The notes: generated by a model not told the origin, from the letters alone. A stretch of 10,803 nt of DNA from Baffinella frigidus (GCA_026770585.1 MU647263.1:118889-129691), one strand, 5' to 3'. Positions 1-5,670 are shown, counted from the first letter of the stretch. Made by a program: numbers and translations.

Positions 1-39
<39 letters not shown>

Positions 40-241
40 GCGAGAGCGAGAGAGAGAGAGAGAGCGAAAGAGAGAGAGCGAGAGCGAGAGAGAGCGCGAA
101 AGAGAGAGAGCGAGAGAAAGAGAGAGAGAGCGAGAGCGAGAGAGCGAGAGCCGAGAGCAAGAGAGAGGGAGAAAGAGAGAGAGAGCGAGAGAGCGAGAGA
201 GAGAGAGCGAGAGAGAGAGAGCAAGAGAGAAAGATCTCTGC

Positions 242-281
<40 letters not shown>

Positions 282-284
282 GAG
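1..284. repeat. GA-rich microsatellite (homopurine tract)
   Basis: Almost uninterrupted AG dinucleotides, broken at irregular intervals by CG (agagcg) and a few AAAG or GGAG units. A short interruption (gatctctgcg) lies near 232-242. One strand is practically all purine with mirror symmetry, the type of sequence that can adopt triplex (H-DNA) structure. It begins at the window edge, so the true length is unknown. Confidence 0.97.
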
Positions 285-440
285 GCCTCTATCTCTTTCA
301 TAACTGGTGAATGAAATGTTGTGAAAGAAAATTGACACGAACGAAAATTTATTGGATACCCATAAATTTCTTTACCGGAAAAACACTGGTAAGATCGCAG
401 GGTCCTGTGTGCCGCTAGGCGGCATGTACTCGCTGCTTAG
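285..440. other. Unassigned AT-rich spacer
   Basis: No gene or clear repeat is seen. A weak 8-bp inverted repeat (AAATTTAT at 345-352 with ATAAATTT at 362-369) is present. The sequence acgaaaattta near 341 recalls the ends of the Q elements (GCAACGAAAATT) but is too short to assign. Confidence 0.5.
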
Positions 441-506
441 GGTTGAAGTTGCAGGGTTTCAAGGTGCGGGGTTTTAGGGTGCAGGGTGCAGGGTGCAGGA
501 TGCAGG
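441..506 (+). repeat. Degenerate GGGT-based heptamer stretch with GGGTGCA units
   Basis: G-rich strand with units such as ggttgaa, gggtttc and ttttaggg that end in three clean GGGTGCA units (about 477-500) and a variant GATGCAG. The same 7-bp unit forms a pure array at 7416-7497. The unit has the length of TTTAGGG and shares its GGGT, so it may be a variant telomere-like repeat. Confidence 0.8.
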
Positions 507-730
507 CCTATCTCCTTCTTTCTCTCTCCGTCTCTCCCTCCCTCCCTCTCTCTCCCTCTCTCACCCCCTCTCTGTTTGTATTCCTCTCGCTCTCCCTCGC
601 TCTCCCTCTCTCTCTCTCTCTCTCTTATCCCTCCCTCTCCCCCTTTCCCTCACCCTCTCTCTGCATCTCTCTGCAACGCGCGCTCTTTCCCTCTCTTGAA
701 CACACATACCCTCTCCCTCTCTCTCAACCC
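507..730. repeat. CT-rich polypyrimidine tract
   Basis: Long pyrimidine stretch of CTCTCT, CCCTCC and TCCCTC, with short mixed interruptions around 676-712. Open frames crossing it would encode only Ser/Leu/Pro low-complexity peptide and are not genes. With the GA tract at 1-284, the left 730 bp carries two strand-asymmetric simple-sequence blocks of opposite polarity. Confidence 0.93.
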
Positions 731-762
731 GAAGACACAGCCCGGCACGCAAGGCCTCTTGT

Positions 763-885
763 AAACCCTAAATCTTGAACCCTGAACCCTAAACCCTACA
801 CCCTAAACCCTACACCCTTATCCCTACACCCTAACCCCTAATCCCTCAACTCTCAACCCTCAACCCTGAACCCTAAACCCCAACC
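763..885 (-). repeat. Degenerate interstitial telomere-like repeat (CCCTAAA)
   Basis: Roughly 17 units of CCCTAAA and variants (CCCTACA, CCCTGAA, CCCTCAA, CCCTTAT). The C-rich strand is on top, which is the orientation expected at the left end of a chromosome. It is much more degenerate than the block at 8348-8466, which suggests an older interstitial block or a subtelomeric variant zone. Confidence 0.9.
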
Positions 886-1010
886 TCTCTGCAGGCGCGA
901 ACCCGAAGACGAAAGCCGACACGCGCGAGAGCCTCATGTGCCCTTGAAGGAGAGAGCTTAGGCTTTGGGGGGAAGCGATACATGTCCTACCCACTCGGAA
1001 GGCTACGGGG
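886..1010. other. Unassigned spacer
   Basis: Mixed sequence between the telomere-like block and the first strong hairpin. The string acccgaagac occurs here (about 900) and at 727-737, a short direct repeat on either side of the CCCTAAA block. No reading frame or larger repeat is supported. Confidence 0.4.
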
Positions 1011-1044
1011 CACGTCCCTCCCCGGAAACCCGGGGAGGGACGTG
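1011..1044. repeat. Perfect 15-bp hairpin
   Basis: CACGTCCCTCCCCGG pairs perfectly with CCGGGGAGGGACGTG across a 4-base AAAC loop. No U-tract follows and no gene precedes it, so it is not called a terminator. Confidence 0.9.
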
Positions 1045-1047
1045 ACA

Positions 1048-1091
1048 AATTGCTGACTTTGGCGTGTTTCTTGGGCAATAATTCAGCAATT
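1048..1091. repeat. 9-bp inverted repeat enclosing a segment shared with element C
   Basis: AATTGCTGA (1048-1056) is inverted at 1083-1091 (TCAGCAATT). The segment 1051-1082, read on the minus strand, reappears with few changes at about 2899-2931 inside element C (key string AAACACGCCAAA). The two positions therefore share a dispersed repeat in opposite orientation. Confidence 0.8.
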
Positions 1092-1271
1092 AACGTAAGC
1101 ATGGTTCCTCGTAGTGTTCCGAGCGGGGCAGGCCTCTTGCTAGGATCGTAGAGCGGTCCTAGAGTGTCTCTGGGTTCTTGTGTGCGGGATAACTCCGTGT
1201 TTGCGATACATACATGCACATGGACTGAGGTAGCTCTCGAGTAGTACTCGCGAACATGCGCTCATTCCCGA

Positions 1272-1390
1272 GTACAGGGATACCTCGATCATAAGAAACT
1301 GCCCCCCCCGCTTAGGACCACCATAGGGCCCTAGGCATAGCCCTACGGTAGGGTCCTAGGGGGAGGCGCTTTCTTGTGGGTACCCTGTAC
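1272..1390. mobile_element. MITE family A, copy 1
   Basis: Near-palindromic element with ends GTACAGGGATACC and GGGTACCCTGTAC. Next inward come arms of the ATAAGAAAC-type and C-rich/G-rich runs, then the core ccctacggtagggtcctagg at 1341-1360. The terminal GTAC contains TA and is compatible with a TA target duplication. Copy 2 begins in the same GTAC, so the two are end to end. No protein is encoded. A short frame in some copies (GTSLIRN-type peptide) is only a reading of the inverted repeat. Confidence 0.88.
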
Positions 1391-1553
1391 AGGGGTACCT
1401 CGCTCATGAGAAACCGCCTCCCCCTAAGACCCTACAGTAGGCCTATGCCTAGGACCCTATGGTGGTCCTAGGGGGGTGGGCGTTTCGGAGAGATAGGCCT
1501 AATGAAGGGTCCTAGGGGAGTTGCGCCTCCTTATGAGAGAGGCACCCCTGTAC
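1387..1553. mobile_element. MITE family A, copy 2 (with internal extra segment)
   Basis: Left end gtacaggggtacctcgctca, then the C-rich arm, core (cctacagtaggcctatgcc) and G-rich arm as in other A copies. The right arm is then interrupted by about 40 bp containing a second cctagggg run before the end ttatgagagaggcacccctgtac-like terminus at 1531-1553. It looks like a partial duplication of the right arm or a fusion with another A copy. Confidence 0.8.
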
Positions 1554-1834
1554 CCGAGCGCACAGTTGCCGAGACACAGCCTCGATGGGGGTGCATCCCT
1601 CAAGTGGCGAGTCTTCTTCTTCTTAATTACTCTCGATACAGGTCCTAGATAGGCCCTTTAGCCTTGAGTTGAGTGATACAATGTCTATGAGCCTCAAGAA
1701 CGAGCCCGCACCGGAGATGAAAATACTACGTCAAAAGTCAACTTTCGAGTAGGCTCATACGACCTGCGGTAGGGTCCTATGACCTGCCTAGGGCGAGTTG
1801 GGGTGAATATTTACCCTATGGGCACTCAAGAGAT
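1554..1834. other. Diverged region with a probable family B remnant
   Basis: Contains a degenerate B core (ctgcggtagggtcctatgac, near 1764-1783) with the B-like flank aggctcatac before it. The right end resembles a B terminus (gggcactcaagagata, 1819-1834), and a possible left end is atccctcaagtggc at 1595-1608. About 130 bp of unrelated sequence would have to be inserted between these ends, so this is a tentative B remnant. No coding sequence is supported. Confidence 0.5.
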
Positions 1835-1986
1835 ACATGGCGGCCGTGTTGGTAGCAATAAAGGCCTGTCTCGATCTATGAGGTCCGGCCGGTGTACAGG
1901 GCCACGCCAGGTCATAAGTTCATTTTTCATACACTCTCTGTCGCAATAGATGGCTTATCCTTGTACAAATAGTTTTTAAAAATCAT
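1835..1986. other. Unassigned spacer with a possible A-end relic
   Basis: Mixed to AT-rich sequence. TACAGGG at 1895 followed by TCATAAG at 1912 resembles a diverged family A left end, but the intervening bases match poorly. Nothing else is recognised. Confidence 0.35.
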
Positions 1987-2092
1987 TATCCCTTAAGTGG
2001 CCAATAGGCCCATACGCCCTACCGTACGACCATAGGACCTGCCTTAGGACCTCTTGTCGGTCAATTTTGACCGCATGGCCACTTAAGGGATA
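1987..2092 (+). mobile_element. MITE family B, copy 1
   Basis: 106-bp element bounded by a perfect 16-bp inverted repeat, tatcccttaagtggcc at 1987-2002 and its complement at 2077-2092. If the outer TA is the duplicated target, the terminal inverted repeats start TCCCTTAAG. The interior holds a core variant (ccctaccgtacgacc), cctaggacc-like strings and a subterminal hairpin CGGTCAA-tt-TTGACCG at 2058-2073. There are no coding frames. Confidence 0.9.
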
Positions 2093-2228
2093 GCTACATG
2101 TACATGTATAGGTACTTCGAACTAGATAATCCCACGATTGTAAGATAACCCCACGACCAAAAATTCGCCAGCTCCATTCTCCGGGGGGTAAGCAATCTAT
2201 AGGCCATTTTTTTTTTCGTGGTTCGTGA
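2093..2228. other. Unassigned spacer with small palindrome and T10 run
   Basis: A perfect 14-bp palindrome TACATGTACATGTA lies at 2095-2108, just outside B copy 1. Two diverged strings of the form gataa(t/c)cccacga follow near 2126 and 2144. A run of ten T is at 2207-2216. No gene is seen. Confidence 0.5.
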
Positions 2229-2379
2229 GAACACGCCCGCCTTCTGTTCCTCATTTATTAAGAAACTCTGTGGAAACGCCCGCCTTTCGTTCCTTAATTA
2301 TTAAGCAACTCAGTGGGAACGCCCACCCTCCGTTCCTTATTTATTAAGAGACTCAGACACCAAAAACGCCTTGTTCCTT
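2229..2379 (+). repeat. About 44-bp tandem repeat, 3.4 copies
   Basis: Units start at about 2229, 2273, 2317 and a partial one near 2363. Each has the layout GAA(A/C)(A)CGCCC-GCC, then GTTCCT(T)A, then TTATTAAG-AACTC. The spacing is constant and the units differ at several positions, so the array is not recent. It lies immediately left of the A/B composite at 2385-2515, and its gttcctta string resembles the A right arm ggtttctta. It may have arisen by local amplification of an A-derived segment. Confidence 0.8.
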
Positions 2380-2394
2380 ATGCAGACGGTTCCT

Positions 2395-2498
2395 TATCCC
2401 TGAAGTGGCCAACGGGCGAATAATCGCCCGTGGAAGCCCTAGGCAGGTCCTAGGGCCCTACGGCAGGGCGTATGCGCCTACTGGTCACTTAAGGTATA
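2395..2498 (-). mobile_element. MITE family B, copy 2, inside an A-type end
   Basis: 104-bp element with ends tatccctgaagtggcc and ggtcacttaaggtata, in the opposite orientation to copy 1. It has the core ccctacggcagggcg and a subterminal hairpin ACGGGCGA-ataa-TCGCCCGT (2412-2431). Left of it is acggttcctta and right of it is agaggtacccctgta. Joined across the element, these resemble the A right arm (cggtttctta, then gcgaggtacccctgta). B therefore appears to have inserted at a TA within an A-type element, 17 bp from its end. Confidence 0.85.
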
Positions 2499-2500
2499 GT

Positions 2501-2597
2501 AGAGGTACCCCTGTAGGATCATCAGAGGGCCTTAGGCATAGTCCTACTGTAGGGTCCTAGGAGGAGGCGGTTTATGATGAGTGCGGTACCCCTGTAC
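2501..2597. mobile_element. MITE family A, partial or rearranged copy 3
   Basis: The right half is clear: core cctactgtagggtcctagg at 2544-2562, a G-rich arm, gcggtttatgatgag and the terminus ggtacccctgtac to 2597. The normal left arm is missing. Instead the block starts with a right-type terminus (gaggtacccctgta, 2502-2515) that belongs to the A end holding B copy 2. So two A right ends lie in tandem. Confidence 0.8.
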
Positions 2598-2643
2598 TCT
2601 CTAGCACGTTAGGTACCCCCTCACCACTTTCGGGATATTATCA

Positions 2644-2656
2644 CCCCCCCCCCCCC
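2644..2656. repeat. Poly-C run (13 C)
   Basis: Thirteen consecutive C residues, immediately left of family A copy 4. This could be an expansion of the C-rich tract typical of A arms, or a sequencing-sensitive homopolymer. Confidence 0.85.
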
Positions 2657-2668
2657 GTGGGGCGGTCC

Positions 2669-2798
2669 TACAGGGGTACCTCGCTCAAAAGGAAACGCCT
2701 TCCCCTAGGAGCCTGCAGTAGGCCTATGCCCAGGCCCCTACGATAGTCCCAGAGGGTCCTAGGGGGGGTTGGTTTCTTACCAGCGAGGTACCCCTGTA
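2669..2798. mobile_element. MITE family A, copy 4
   Basis: About 130 bp. Ends are TACAGGGGTACCTCGCTCA and its complement-like GCGAGGTACCCCTGTA. Inside are ggaaacgcc/ggtttctta arms, cccctagga/tcctaggggg runs and the core cctgcagtaggcctatgcc. It is a full copy with both ends, and the outer TA pair fits a TA target duplication. Confidence 0.9.
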
Positions 2799-2852
2799 CG
2801 CGACTTTAGAGAAGCCCCCCTCCCGTTTCTCGTCGATCGGCGCCATGAACTT

Positions 2853-3033
2853 CCACACGAGGCTATCCATGCGAACAGATTCATAAGTTAATTATTGGAT
2901 TATTGCCCAGGAAACACGCCAAAAGTCAGCATTTGATCACGTTTCCGTACGGACATCCGTACGGAAACGTGATTATTTCCCCACAAAATTTAAAATTTCC
3001 TTTTATTCTGTTCGCATGGATAGCCTCGTGTGG
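2853..3033. mobile_element. Foldback element C with nested hairpin
   Basis: 181-bp element bounded by a perfect 26-bp inverted repeat (starts CCACACGAGGCTATCC, 2853-2878, complement at 3008-3033). In its middle, 2936-2973 is an 18-bp perfect stem (ATCACGTTTCCGTACGGA) with a 2-base loop. The left interior carries the segment shared in inverted orientation with 1051-1082. The interior is AT-rich and non-coding. No convincing target duplication is visible. Confidence 0.9.
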
Positions 3034-3193
3034 TTAGGGGTGTTGTTGAGTGGGATGTCGATCGGTCTGGTGGGGACGAGCTGTTGGAGAATTCCTGCTG
3101 TAATCTTTTTTCAAAGGACAAAAGGCCTTACAGTCCAAAGGCCTTGAACTCTCTCTCTCCTTCCTCGCCCCCGCCCCCGTTCTTAAGAACACC

Positions 3194-3279
3194 GACCGAC
3201 CGCTTTCATGCGTTTTCTCAACTTCCAGAACACGGGGACCGACCGCTTTCGTGCGTTTTCTTAATTTAAGGAAACGGAG
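3194..3279 (+). repeat. 43-bp direct repeat, two copies (part of D-type interior)
   Basis: gaccgaccgctttc(a/g)tgc followed by gttttct(c/t)aa occurs at 3194 and 3237, with period 43. The strings are also found, inverted or diverged, at 3320-3335 and in 4260-4385 (tcggtcgg, then gttttctgaa). They mark a larger A-ended element with a D-type interior. Confidence 0.75.
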
Positions 3280-3476
3280 ACAGATCGGTTTTGCTCCTGG
3301 AGTTCTGAATTTAAGAAAACGGCGGCCGACCAAACCTCCAGCACAGGTGTTCTCATGATAACCCTTAAGTGACCAGTAGGCTCATACGCCCTACGGTAGG
3401 GCCCTAGGACCTGCCTAGGACCTCTTGGCCACCAAATTTGGCGGCATGGGCACTTACAGGATAGCCGAAGTACCCC
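3280..3476. mobile_element. A-ended composite with D-type interior (right part)
   Basis: The D-type interior (gaaaacgg, gaccaaacc, ggtgttctcatga) is followed by B copy 3 and then by gaagtacccctgtg, an A-type terminus at about 3466-3479. Read on the minus strand the order is A end, 17 bp, B, gaacac, tcggtcgg, gttttcttaa. That is the same order as the composite at 4136-4420. The other boundary is unclear, perhaps in the C/T-rich stretch near 3150-3190. Confidence 0.6.
3358..3463 (+). mobile_element. MITE family B, copy 3
   Basis: About 106 bp with ends ataacccttaagtgacc and gggcacttacaggatag. Core ccctacggtagggccctagg at 3389-3408, then cctgcctaggacctcttgg, then the subterminal hairpin GCCACCAAA/TTTGGCGGC (3428-3445, one G-T type mismatch). 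It sits inside an A-type end. Confidence 0.88.
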
Positions 3477-3523
3477 TGTGCAGGGATGCATCGCCAGTAA
3501 TGACACAAATCGTCCTAGGGTCC

Positions 3524-3648
3524 TGCAGGGGTACCTCGCTAATAAGAAACCGCCCCCCCCTAGGACCCTACAGTAGGACCATGCCTAGGGTCCCATGGTG
3601 GTCCTGGGGGGGGGGTGGGCGGTTTCTTATGCGCGAGGTACCCCTGTA
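3524..3648. mobile_element. MITE family A, copy 5 (full)
   Basis: About 125-bp near-palindrome and the best preserved A copy. It starts tgcaggggtacctcgct, followed by aataagaaaccgcc and a C run with cctaggaccctacagtagg. It closes with catggtggtcct, a G run, gggcggtttcttat and gcgaggtacccctgta. It is non-coding. Confidence 0.92.
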
Positions 3649-3958
3649 CTGTCCAGCCCTCTATCCCCGGGTCCTACTTCAAGGACTTGACCCTATCGGC
3701 TGACAAGTTGTTGGGGGGCGGTAGCAGCTGCTGAGATTGCCACCCGTTCTCGACGGCCTTGACCCTGGGCGAATCAGGACCTCCTCCATCTATGTAGTTG
3801 AGGGTCCACGAGCCTGCCGGGGCGTGCCAGACGTCACTTTAAGACCCTGGCAGGCAGTGGGGTTGTGTGAGGTTCGGGTCCTGGACGGGCCCGCCTCGGG
3901 GGGAAAGGGCTCCAAGGTCGGGCGCATCCAGGACCCGGTCCTGACAGGTTCATAGGCT
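3649..3958. other. GC-rich unassigned stretch with two dispersed repeats
   Basis: No gene is recognised. 3792-3838 (atgtagttgag, cacgagcctgccgggg, gtgccag, acgtcact) is repeated directly at 4431-4493. gacgggcccgcctcggg at 3884-3900 is found inverted at 4869-4885. ggacccggt-ctgacagg at about 3930-3947 recurs near 5275-5290. A 72-codon frame over this stretch has no recognisable motif and is not called. Confidence 0.6.
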
Positions 3959-3960
3959 AA

Positions 3961-4108
3961 CGTCCTGAAAACCGGGCAGTTAAGTCTACGGCATTGCCTA
4001 CGGTAGGCCGTAGGGGCCTAGGGGGGGTCCTACGAAACAGCAGGCCCTGGGAGCCCTACGGCCTACCGTACGCAATACCGTAGGTCTGACTACCCGGTTT
4101 TCCACACG
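3961..4108. mobile_element. MITE family E, copy 1
   Basis: About 148-bp foldback with arms of roughly 50 bp. The left arm begins cgtcctgaaaaccggg, then tctacggcattgc, cctacggtaggccgtagggg. The right arm is the imperfect complement, ending cccggttttcc. The apex contains cctagggggggtcctac. The cctacggtagg and cctagg strings are the core also found in families A and B, although the termini differ completely. Confidence 0.88.
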
Positions 4109-4110
4109 AC

Positions 4111-4135
4111 CCACCACACGATCTCATATGCCAGG
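4111..4135 (+). repeat. Short direct repeat with 4655-4684
   Basis: The string cacacgatctcatatgcca with matching flanks occurs here just before the composite at 4136 and again near 4661-4680 after A copy 6. It probably marks duplicated host flank around A-type elements. Confidence 0.75.
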
Positions 4136-4151
4136 TACAGGGGTATCTGGG

Positions 4152-4258
4152 CTATCCCTTCAGTGGCCATGCCGACAGATTTGAGGGCCAAGAGGTCCTA
4201 GGCAGGTCGTAGGGCCCTACGGTAGGGCGTATGAGCCTACTGGTCACTTAAGGGATAG
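4152..4258 (-). mobile_element. MITE family B, copy 4
   Basis: 107 bp, ends ctatcccttcagtggcc and ggtcacttaagggatag. In reverse orientation it has gccaagaggtcctaggcagg, then ccctacggtagggcgtatg. Its subterminal hairpin position (gccgacagatttgagggc) pairs poorly, unlike copies 1-3. It is nested in the composite at 4136-4420, 17 bp from the end. Confidence 0.9.
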
Positions 4259-4290
4259 GAACACGGGTGCACTGACATCGGTCGGTGTCT

Positions 4291-4365
4291 GTTTTCTGAA
4301 TATAGTACCAGAGGGTTGACTAAACGCAAGATTTAGTGAACCCTCTGGTACTAAATTAAGAAAAC
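4291..4365. repeat. 34-bp stem hairpin (D interior)
   Basis: The left arm starts GTTTTCTGAAT, continues AGTACCAGAGGGTT and ends ACTAAA. The right arm mirrors it with three mismatches across a 7-base cgcaaga loop. The central 14 bp (4304-4317 with 4339-4352) is perfect. It is flanked by D-type sequence inside the A-ended composite. Confidence 0.9.
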
Positions 4366-4430
4366 GGGGAGCCCAAATCCGGTCTGTATTCTGGTTTCTT
4401 ATAGCCCAGATACCCCTGTAAAGGGCCTGC

Positions 4431-4493
4431 ATGTAGTTGAGCGTCCACGAGCCTGCCGGGGTGTGCCAGGCGTCCCTTGTGCCAGACGTCACT
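4431..4493 (+). repeat. Dispersed direct repeat (second copy of 3792-3838)
   Basis: Starts atgtagttgag, then cacgagcctgccgggg and gtgccag, and ends acgtcact. Compared with the first copy it has an extra gcgtcccttgtgccag-like duplication of about 16 bp. It lies directly after the A-ended composite. Confidence 0.8.
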
Positions 4494-4555
4494 CACGTCA
4501 CCCACCTCACTATCTCACCTGCCTCACGTCACCCACCTCACTATCTCACCTGCCT
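4494..4555 (+). repeat. Perfect 31-bp tandem duplication
   Basis: Two identical 31-bp units (cacgtcacccacctcac, then tatctcacctgcct) run head to tail at 4494-4524 and 4525-4555. The next five bases again start a unit (cacgt) before family A copy 6 begins. Identity implies a recent event or replication slippage. Confidence 0.95.
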
Positions 4556-4558
4556 CAC

Positions 4559-4652
4559 GTACAGGGGTACCTCGCTCATAAGAAACCGCCGCCCCCTAGG
4601 ACCACCACAGGGCCCTAGGCATGGGCCTACTGTAGGGTCCTAGGGGGTGGCG
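4559..4652. mobile_element. MITE family A, copy 6 (right end missing)
   Basis: Left end gtacaggggtacctcgctca, then taagaaaccgccgcccccta, the core cctactgtagggtcctaggg, and loss of homology after ggtggcg. The expected ggtttcttat and terminal gcgaggtacccctgta are absent. It is truncated and followed by the 4655-4684 flank repeat. Confidence 0.87.
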
Positions 4653-4712
4653 CACGACTCATCACACGATCTCATATGCCACGTAATTAGCCTGTGCTCT
4701 CAAGTCTACATA

Positions 4713-4851
4713 CCACTTAGCAGCGACCGAGGACCTTTTCGCCTTGAACCCAAGGTGAAATGCCGGTTAGGTTTCAAGGCAATGGATAAGATTCTAGTAC
4801 AAATCGTTGAGATGGACTGTATCCGTGAAGCCCCCGGTGGCTGCTAAGCGG
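4713..4851 (+). mobile_element. Repeat family I, copy 1 (139 bp)
   Basis: Ends CCACTTAGCAGC and GCTGCTAAGCGG form a 12-bp terminal inverted repeat with one mismatch. The interior is not palindromic: gaccgaggacctttt, cgccttgaa, gcaatggataag, gtacaaat, atccgtgaagcccccggtgg. Copies 2 (6446-6583) and 3 (9316-9454, inverted) have almost the same length, so this is a defined mobile unit. The short open frame in it is interrupted in the other copies and is not called as coding. Confidence 0.92.
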
Positions 4852-4892
4852 AATGACTTGTGTTCTCTCCCGAGGCGGGCCCGTCTCGAGAA

Positions 4893-4960
4893 GGTCCTAG
4901 GAGCCCTACGGCCTATCGTAGGCAATACCGTAGGTCTAACTACCCGGTTTTCAGGACGGT
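4893..4960. mobile_element. MITE family E, copy 2 (right half)
   Basis: Only the right half is present: gtcctaggagccctacggcc, tatcgtaggcaataccgtagg, tacccggttttcaggacg. The left arm is absent. A J repeat follows about 10 bp later, the same E-then-J order as at 5699-5934. Confidence 0.85.
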
Positions 4961-4968
4961 GCCCTATC

Positions 4969-5030
4969 AAGGTGGGGCAGAGACCTCCCGCGACCAGCAC
5001 GCCAGGCTCGTCTGCGCGGGCCGCGCCTCG
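4969..5030 (+). repeat. GC-rich repeat family J, copy 1
   Basis: Pattern ggtggggc-gagacctcccgcgacca, then cacg-caggctcgtct, then cgggccgcgcctcg. Related copies lie at 5166, 5291, 5462, 5671 and 5821. All are on the same strand. Confidence 0.85.
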
Positions 5031-5165
5031 AAACATATCGCAACGTTTCGAAAATACTGTGTCATCTTACGGGTGGGGGTGCATCTTGGCATCATACCAA
5101 TGCCTCAGAAAGCATAAAACTTGAAATGGACGCAAAACCCTTAAGATCCCTCCGAAACCGGGCGC
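5031..5165. other. Unassigned spacer
   Basis: Mixed sequence between J copies. No open frame with recognisable content and no inverted repeat of note. Confidence 0.4.
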
Positions 5166-5196
5166 GGTGGGGGTGGGACCTCCCGCGACAAGCATT
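5166..5196 (+). repeat. Repeat family J, copy 2 (short)
   Basis: ggtgggggtgggacctcccg and cgacaagcatt match the left part of J, in particular copy 5 (which also has cgacaagcatt). After this the sequence becomes ttctcaagaaaacgg. Confidence 0.75.
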
Positions 5197-5209
5197 TTCT
5201 CAAGAAAAC

Positions 5210-5248
5210 GGCTCCAAGAACAACCCAATGGCTCCAAGAACGACCCTG
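5210..5248 (+). repeat. 20-bp tandem repeat, two copies
   Basis: ggctccaagaac(a/g)accc occurs at 5210 and 5230, separated by aat. It is a short local duplication between J copies 2 and 3. Confidence 0.75.
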
Positions 5249-5290
5249 GAATACCCCTCGAAGGGCCCTGCGTGGACCCGGTGCTGACAG

Positions 5291-5342
5291 GCGGGGCGGG
5301 GGCCTCCCGCGACCACCACGACAGACTCGTCTCCTCCGAGGC
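5291..5342 (+). repeat. Repeat family J, copy 3
   Basis: gcggggcgggggcctcccg, cgaccaccacgacagactcg, tctcctccgagg. It runs directly into the inverted-repeat element at 5337-5449, and J copy 4 resumes on the other side. This suggests an insertion into or between J units. Confidence 0.82.
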
Positions 5343-5449
5343 GGACCAAATCGAGGCTGGGGCATGCGCCAATTTCGGACGGCACCTTCGAATCCGAATG
5401 TGCCACTCGAGGAAATGGCTCCACACAATCGTCGATTTGGTCCGCTTCG
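5337..5449. mobile_element. Foldback element W (113 bp)
   Basis: Terminal arms CGAGGCGGACCAAATCGA (5337-5354) and their complement at 5432-5449 match at 17 of 18 positions. The interior has a further hairpin-like stretch (ttcggacggcaccttcgaat with ccgaatgtgcc). It lies between J copies 3 and 4. It is probably an inserted MITE, but no target duplication is clear. Confidence 0.75.
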
Positions 5450-5461
5450 CAGGGCTGGTGG

Positions 5462-5520
5462 CAGGTGGGGCGGGCTCGTCTCTGCGGGCCGCGCCGCTCG
5501 AGTGTTGCCCGTGTGACATC
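5462..5520 (+). repeat. Repeat family J, copy 4
   Basis: caggtggggcgggctcgtct, then ctgcgggccgcgcc, then gctcgagtgttgcccgtgtg. It lacks the cctcccgcgaccaccacg middle. The right part (tgcccgtgtgacac-type) matches J copy 6 and the K inverted repeat at 5920-6079. Confidence 0.82.
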
Positions 5521-5522
5521 TA

Positions 5523-5668
5523 GTGGTTCCGCATAGTAGGGGACTACGGTAGGCGCTACGGTACACGAGACACGGGTACCATGGGGATCATGCACAACGC
5601 TCTCTCGCTCTCTCTACCAGGTGGCTGCACAGGGCTCTCTCTCGATCGTGATGTTGATATTAACAATG
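5523..5668. other. Unassigned spacer with core-like string
   Basis: gactacggtaggcgctacgg near 5543-5562 resembles the A/B/E core without its partner arms. A short ctctctcgctctctct tract lies at about 5600-5615. No gene is seen. Confidence 0.45.
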
Positions 5669-5670
5669 GG

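Larger units (their letters stand above)
4136..4420. mobile_element. Composite A-ended element containing B copy 4 and a long hairpin
   Basis: 285-bp unit bounded by a perfect 20-bp inverted repeat (tacaggggtatctgggctat, 4136-4155, complement at 4401-4420). These are A-type termini. B copy 4 begins directly inside the left end. The interior then has gaacacgggtgc, atcggtcggtg and the 75-nt hairpin at 4291-4365. After aaatccggtctg it returns to the A right arm, ggtttcttatag. It is a nested structure with no coding content. Confidence 0.88.

Noticed and set aside
443-778. Open frames up to 111 codons rich in Ser, Leu and Pro
   Set aside because: They only translate the CT-rich simple-sequence tract and open in several frames at once.
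1011-1044. Transcription terminator
   Set aside because: No gene precedes the hairpin and no T-run follows. It is listed as a plain hairpin.
860-1219. Minus-strand open frame of 119 codons
   Set aside because: It runs through the perfect hairpin at 1011-1044 and ends in the telomere-like block. No motif or family is recognisable.
3425-4643. Recurring peptide GTSLIRN-R-PLGP in short frames
   Set aside because: It is the translation of the left arm of family A and occurs wherever A lies in that frame. It is not a protein motif.
5067-5595. Overlapping open frames of 118-150 codons on both strands
   Set aside because: The region is GC-rich J repeat plus foldback W, which leaves several frames open by composition. 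The peptides have no recognisable domain.
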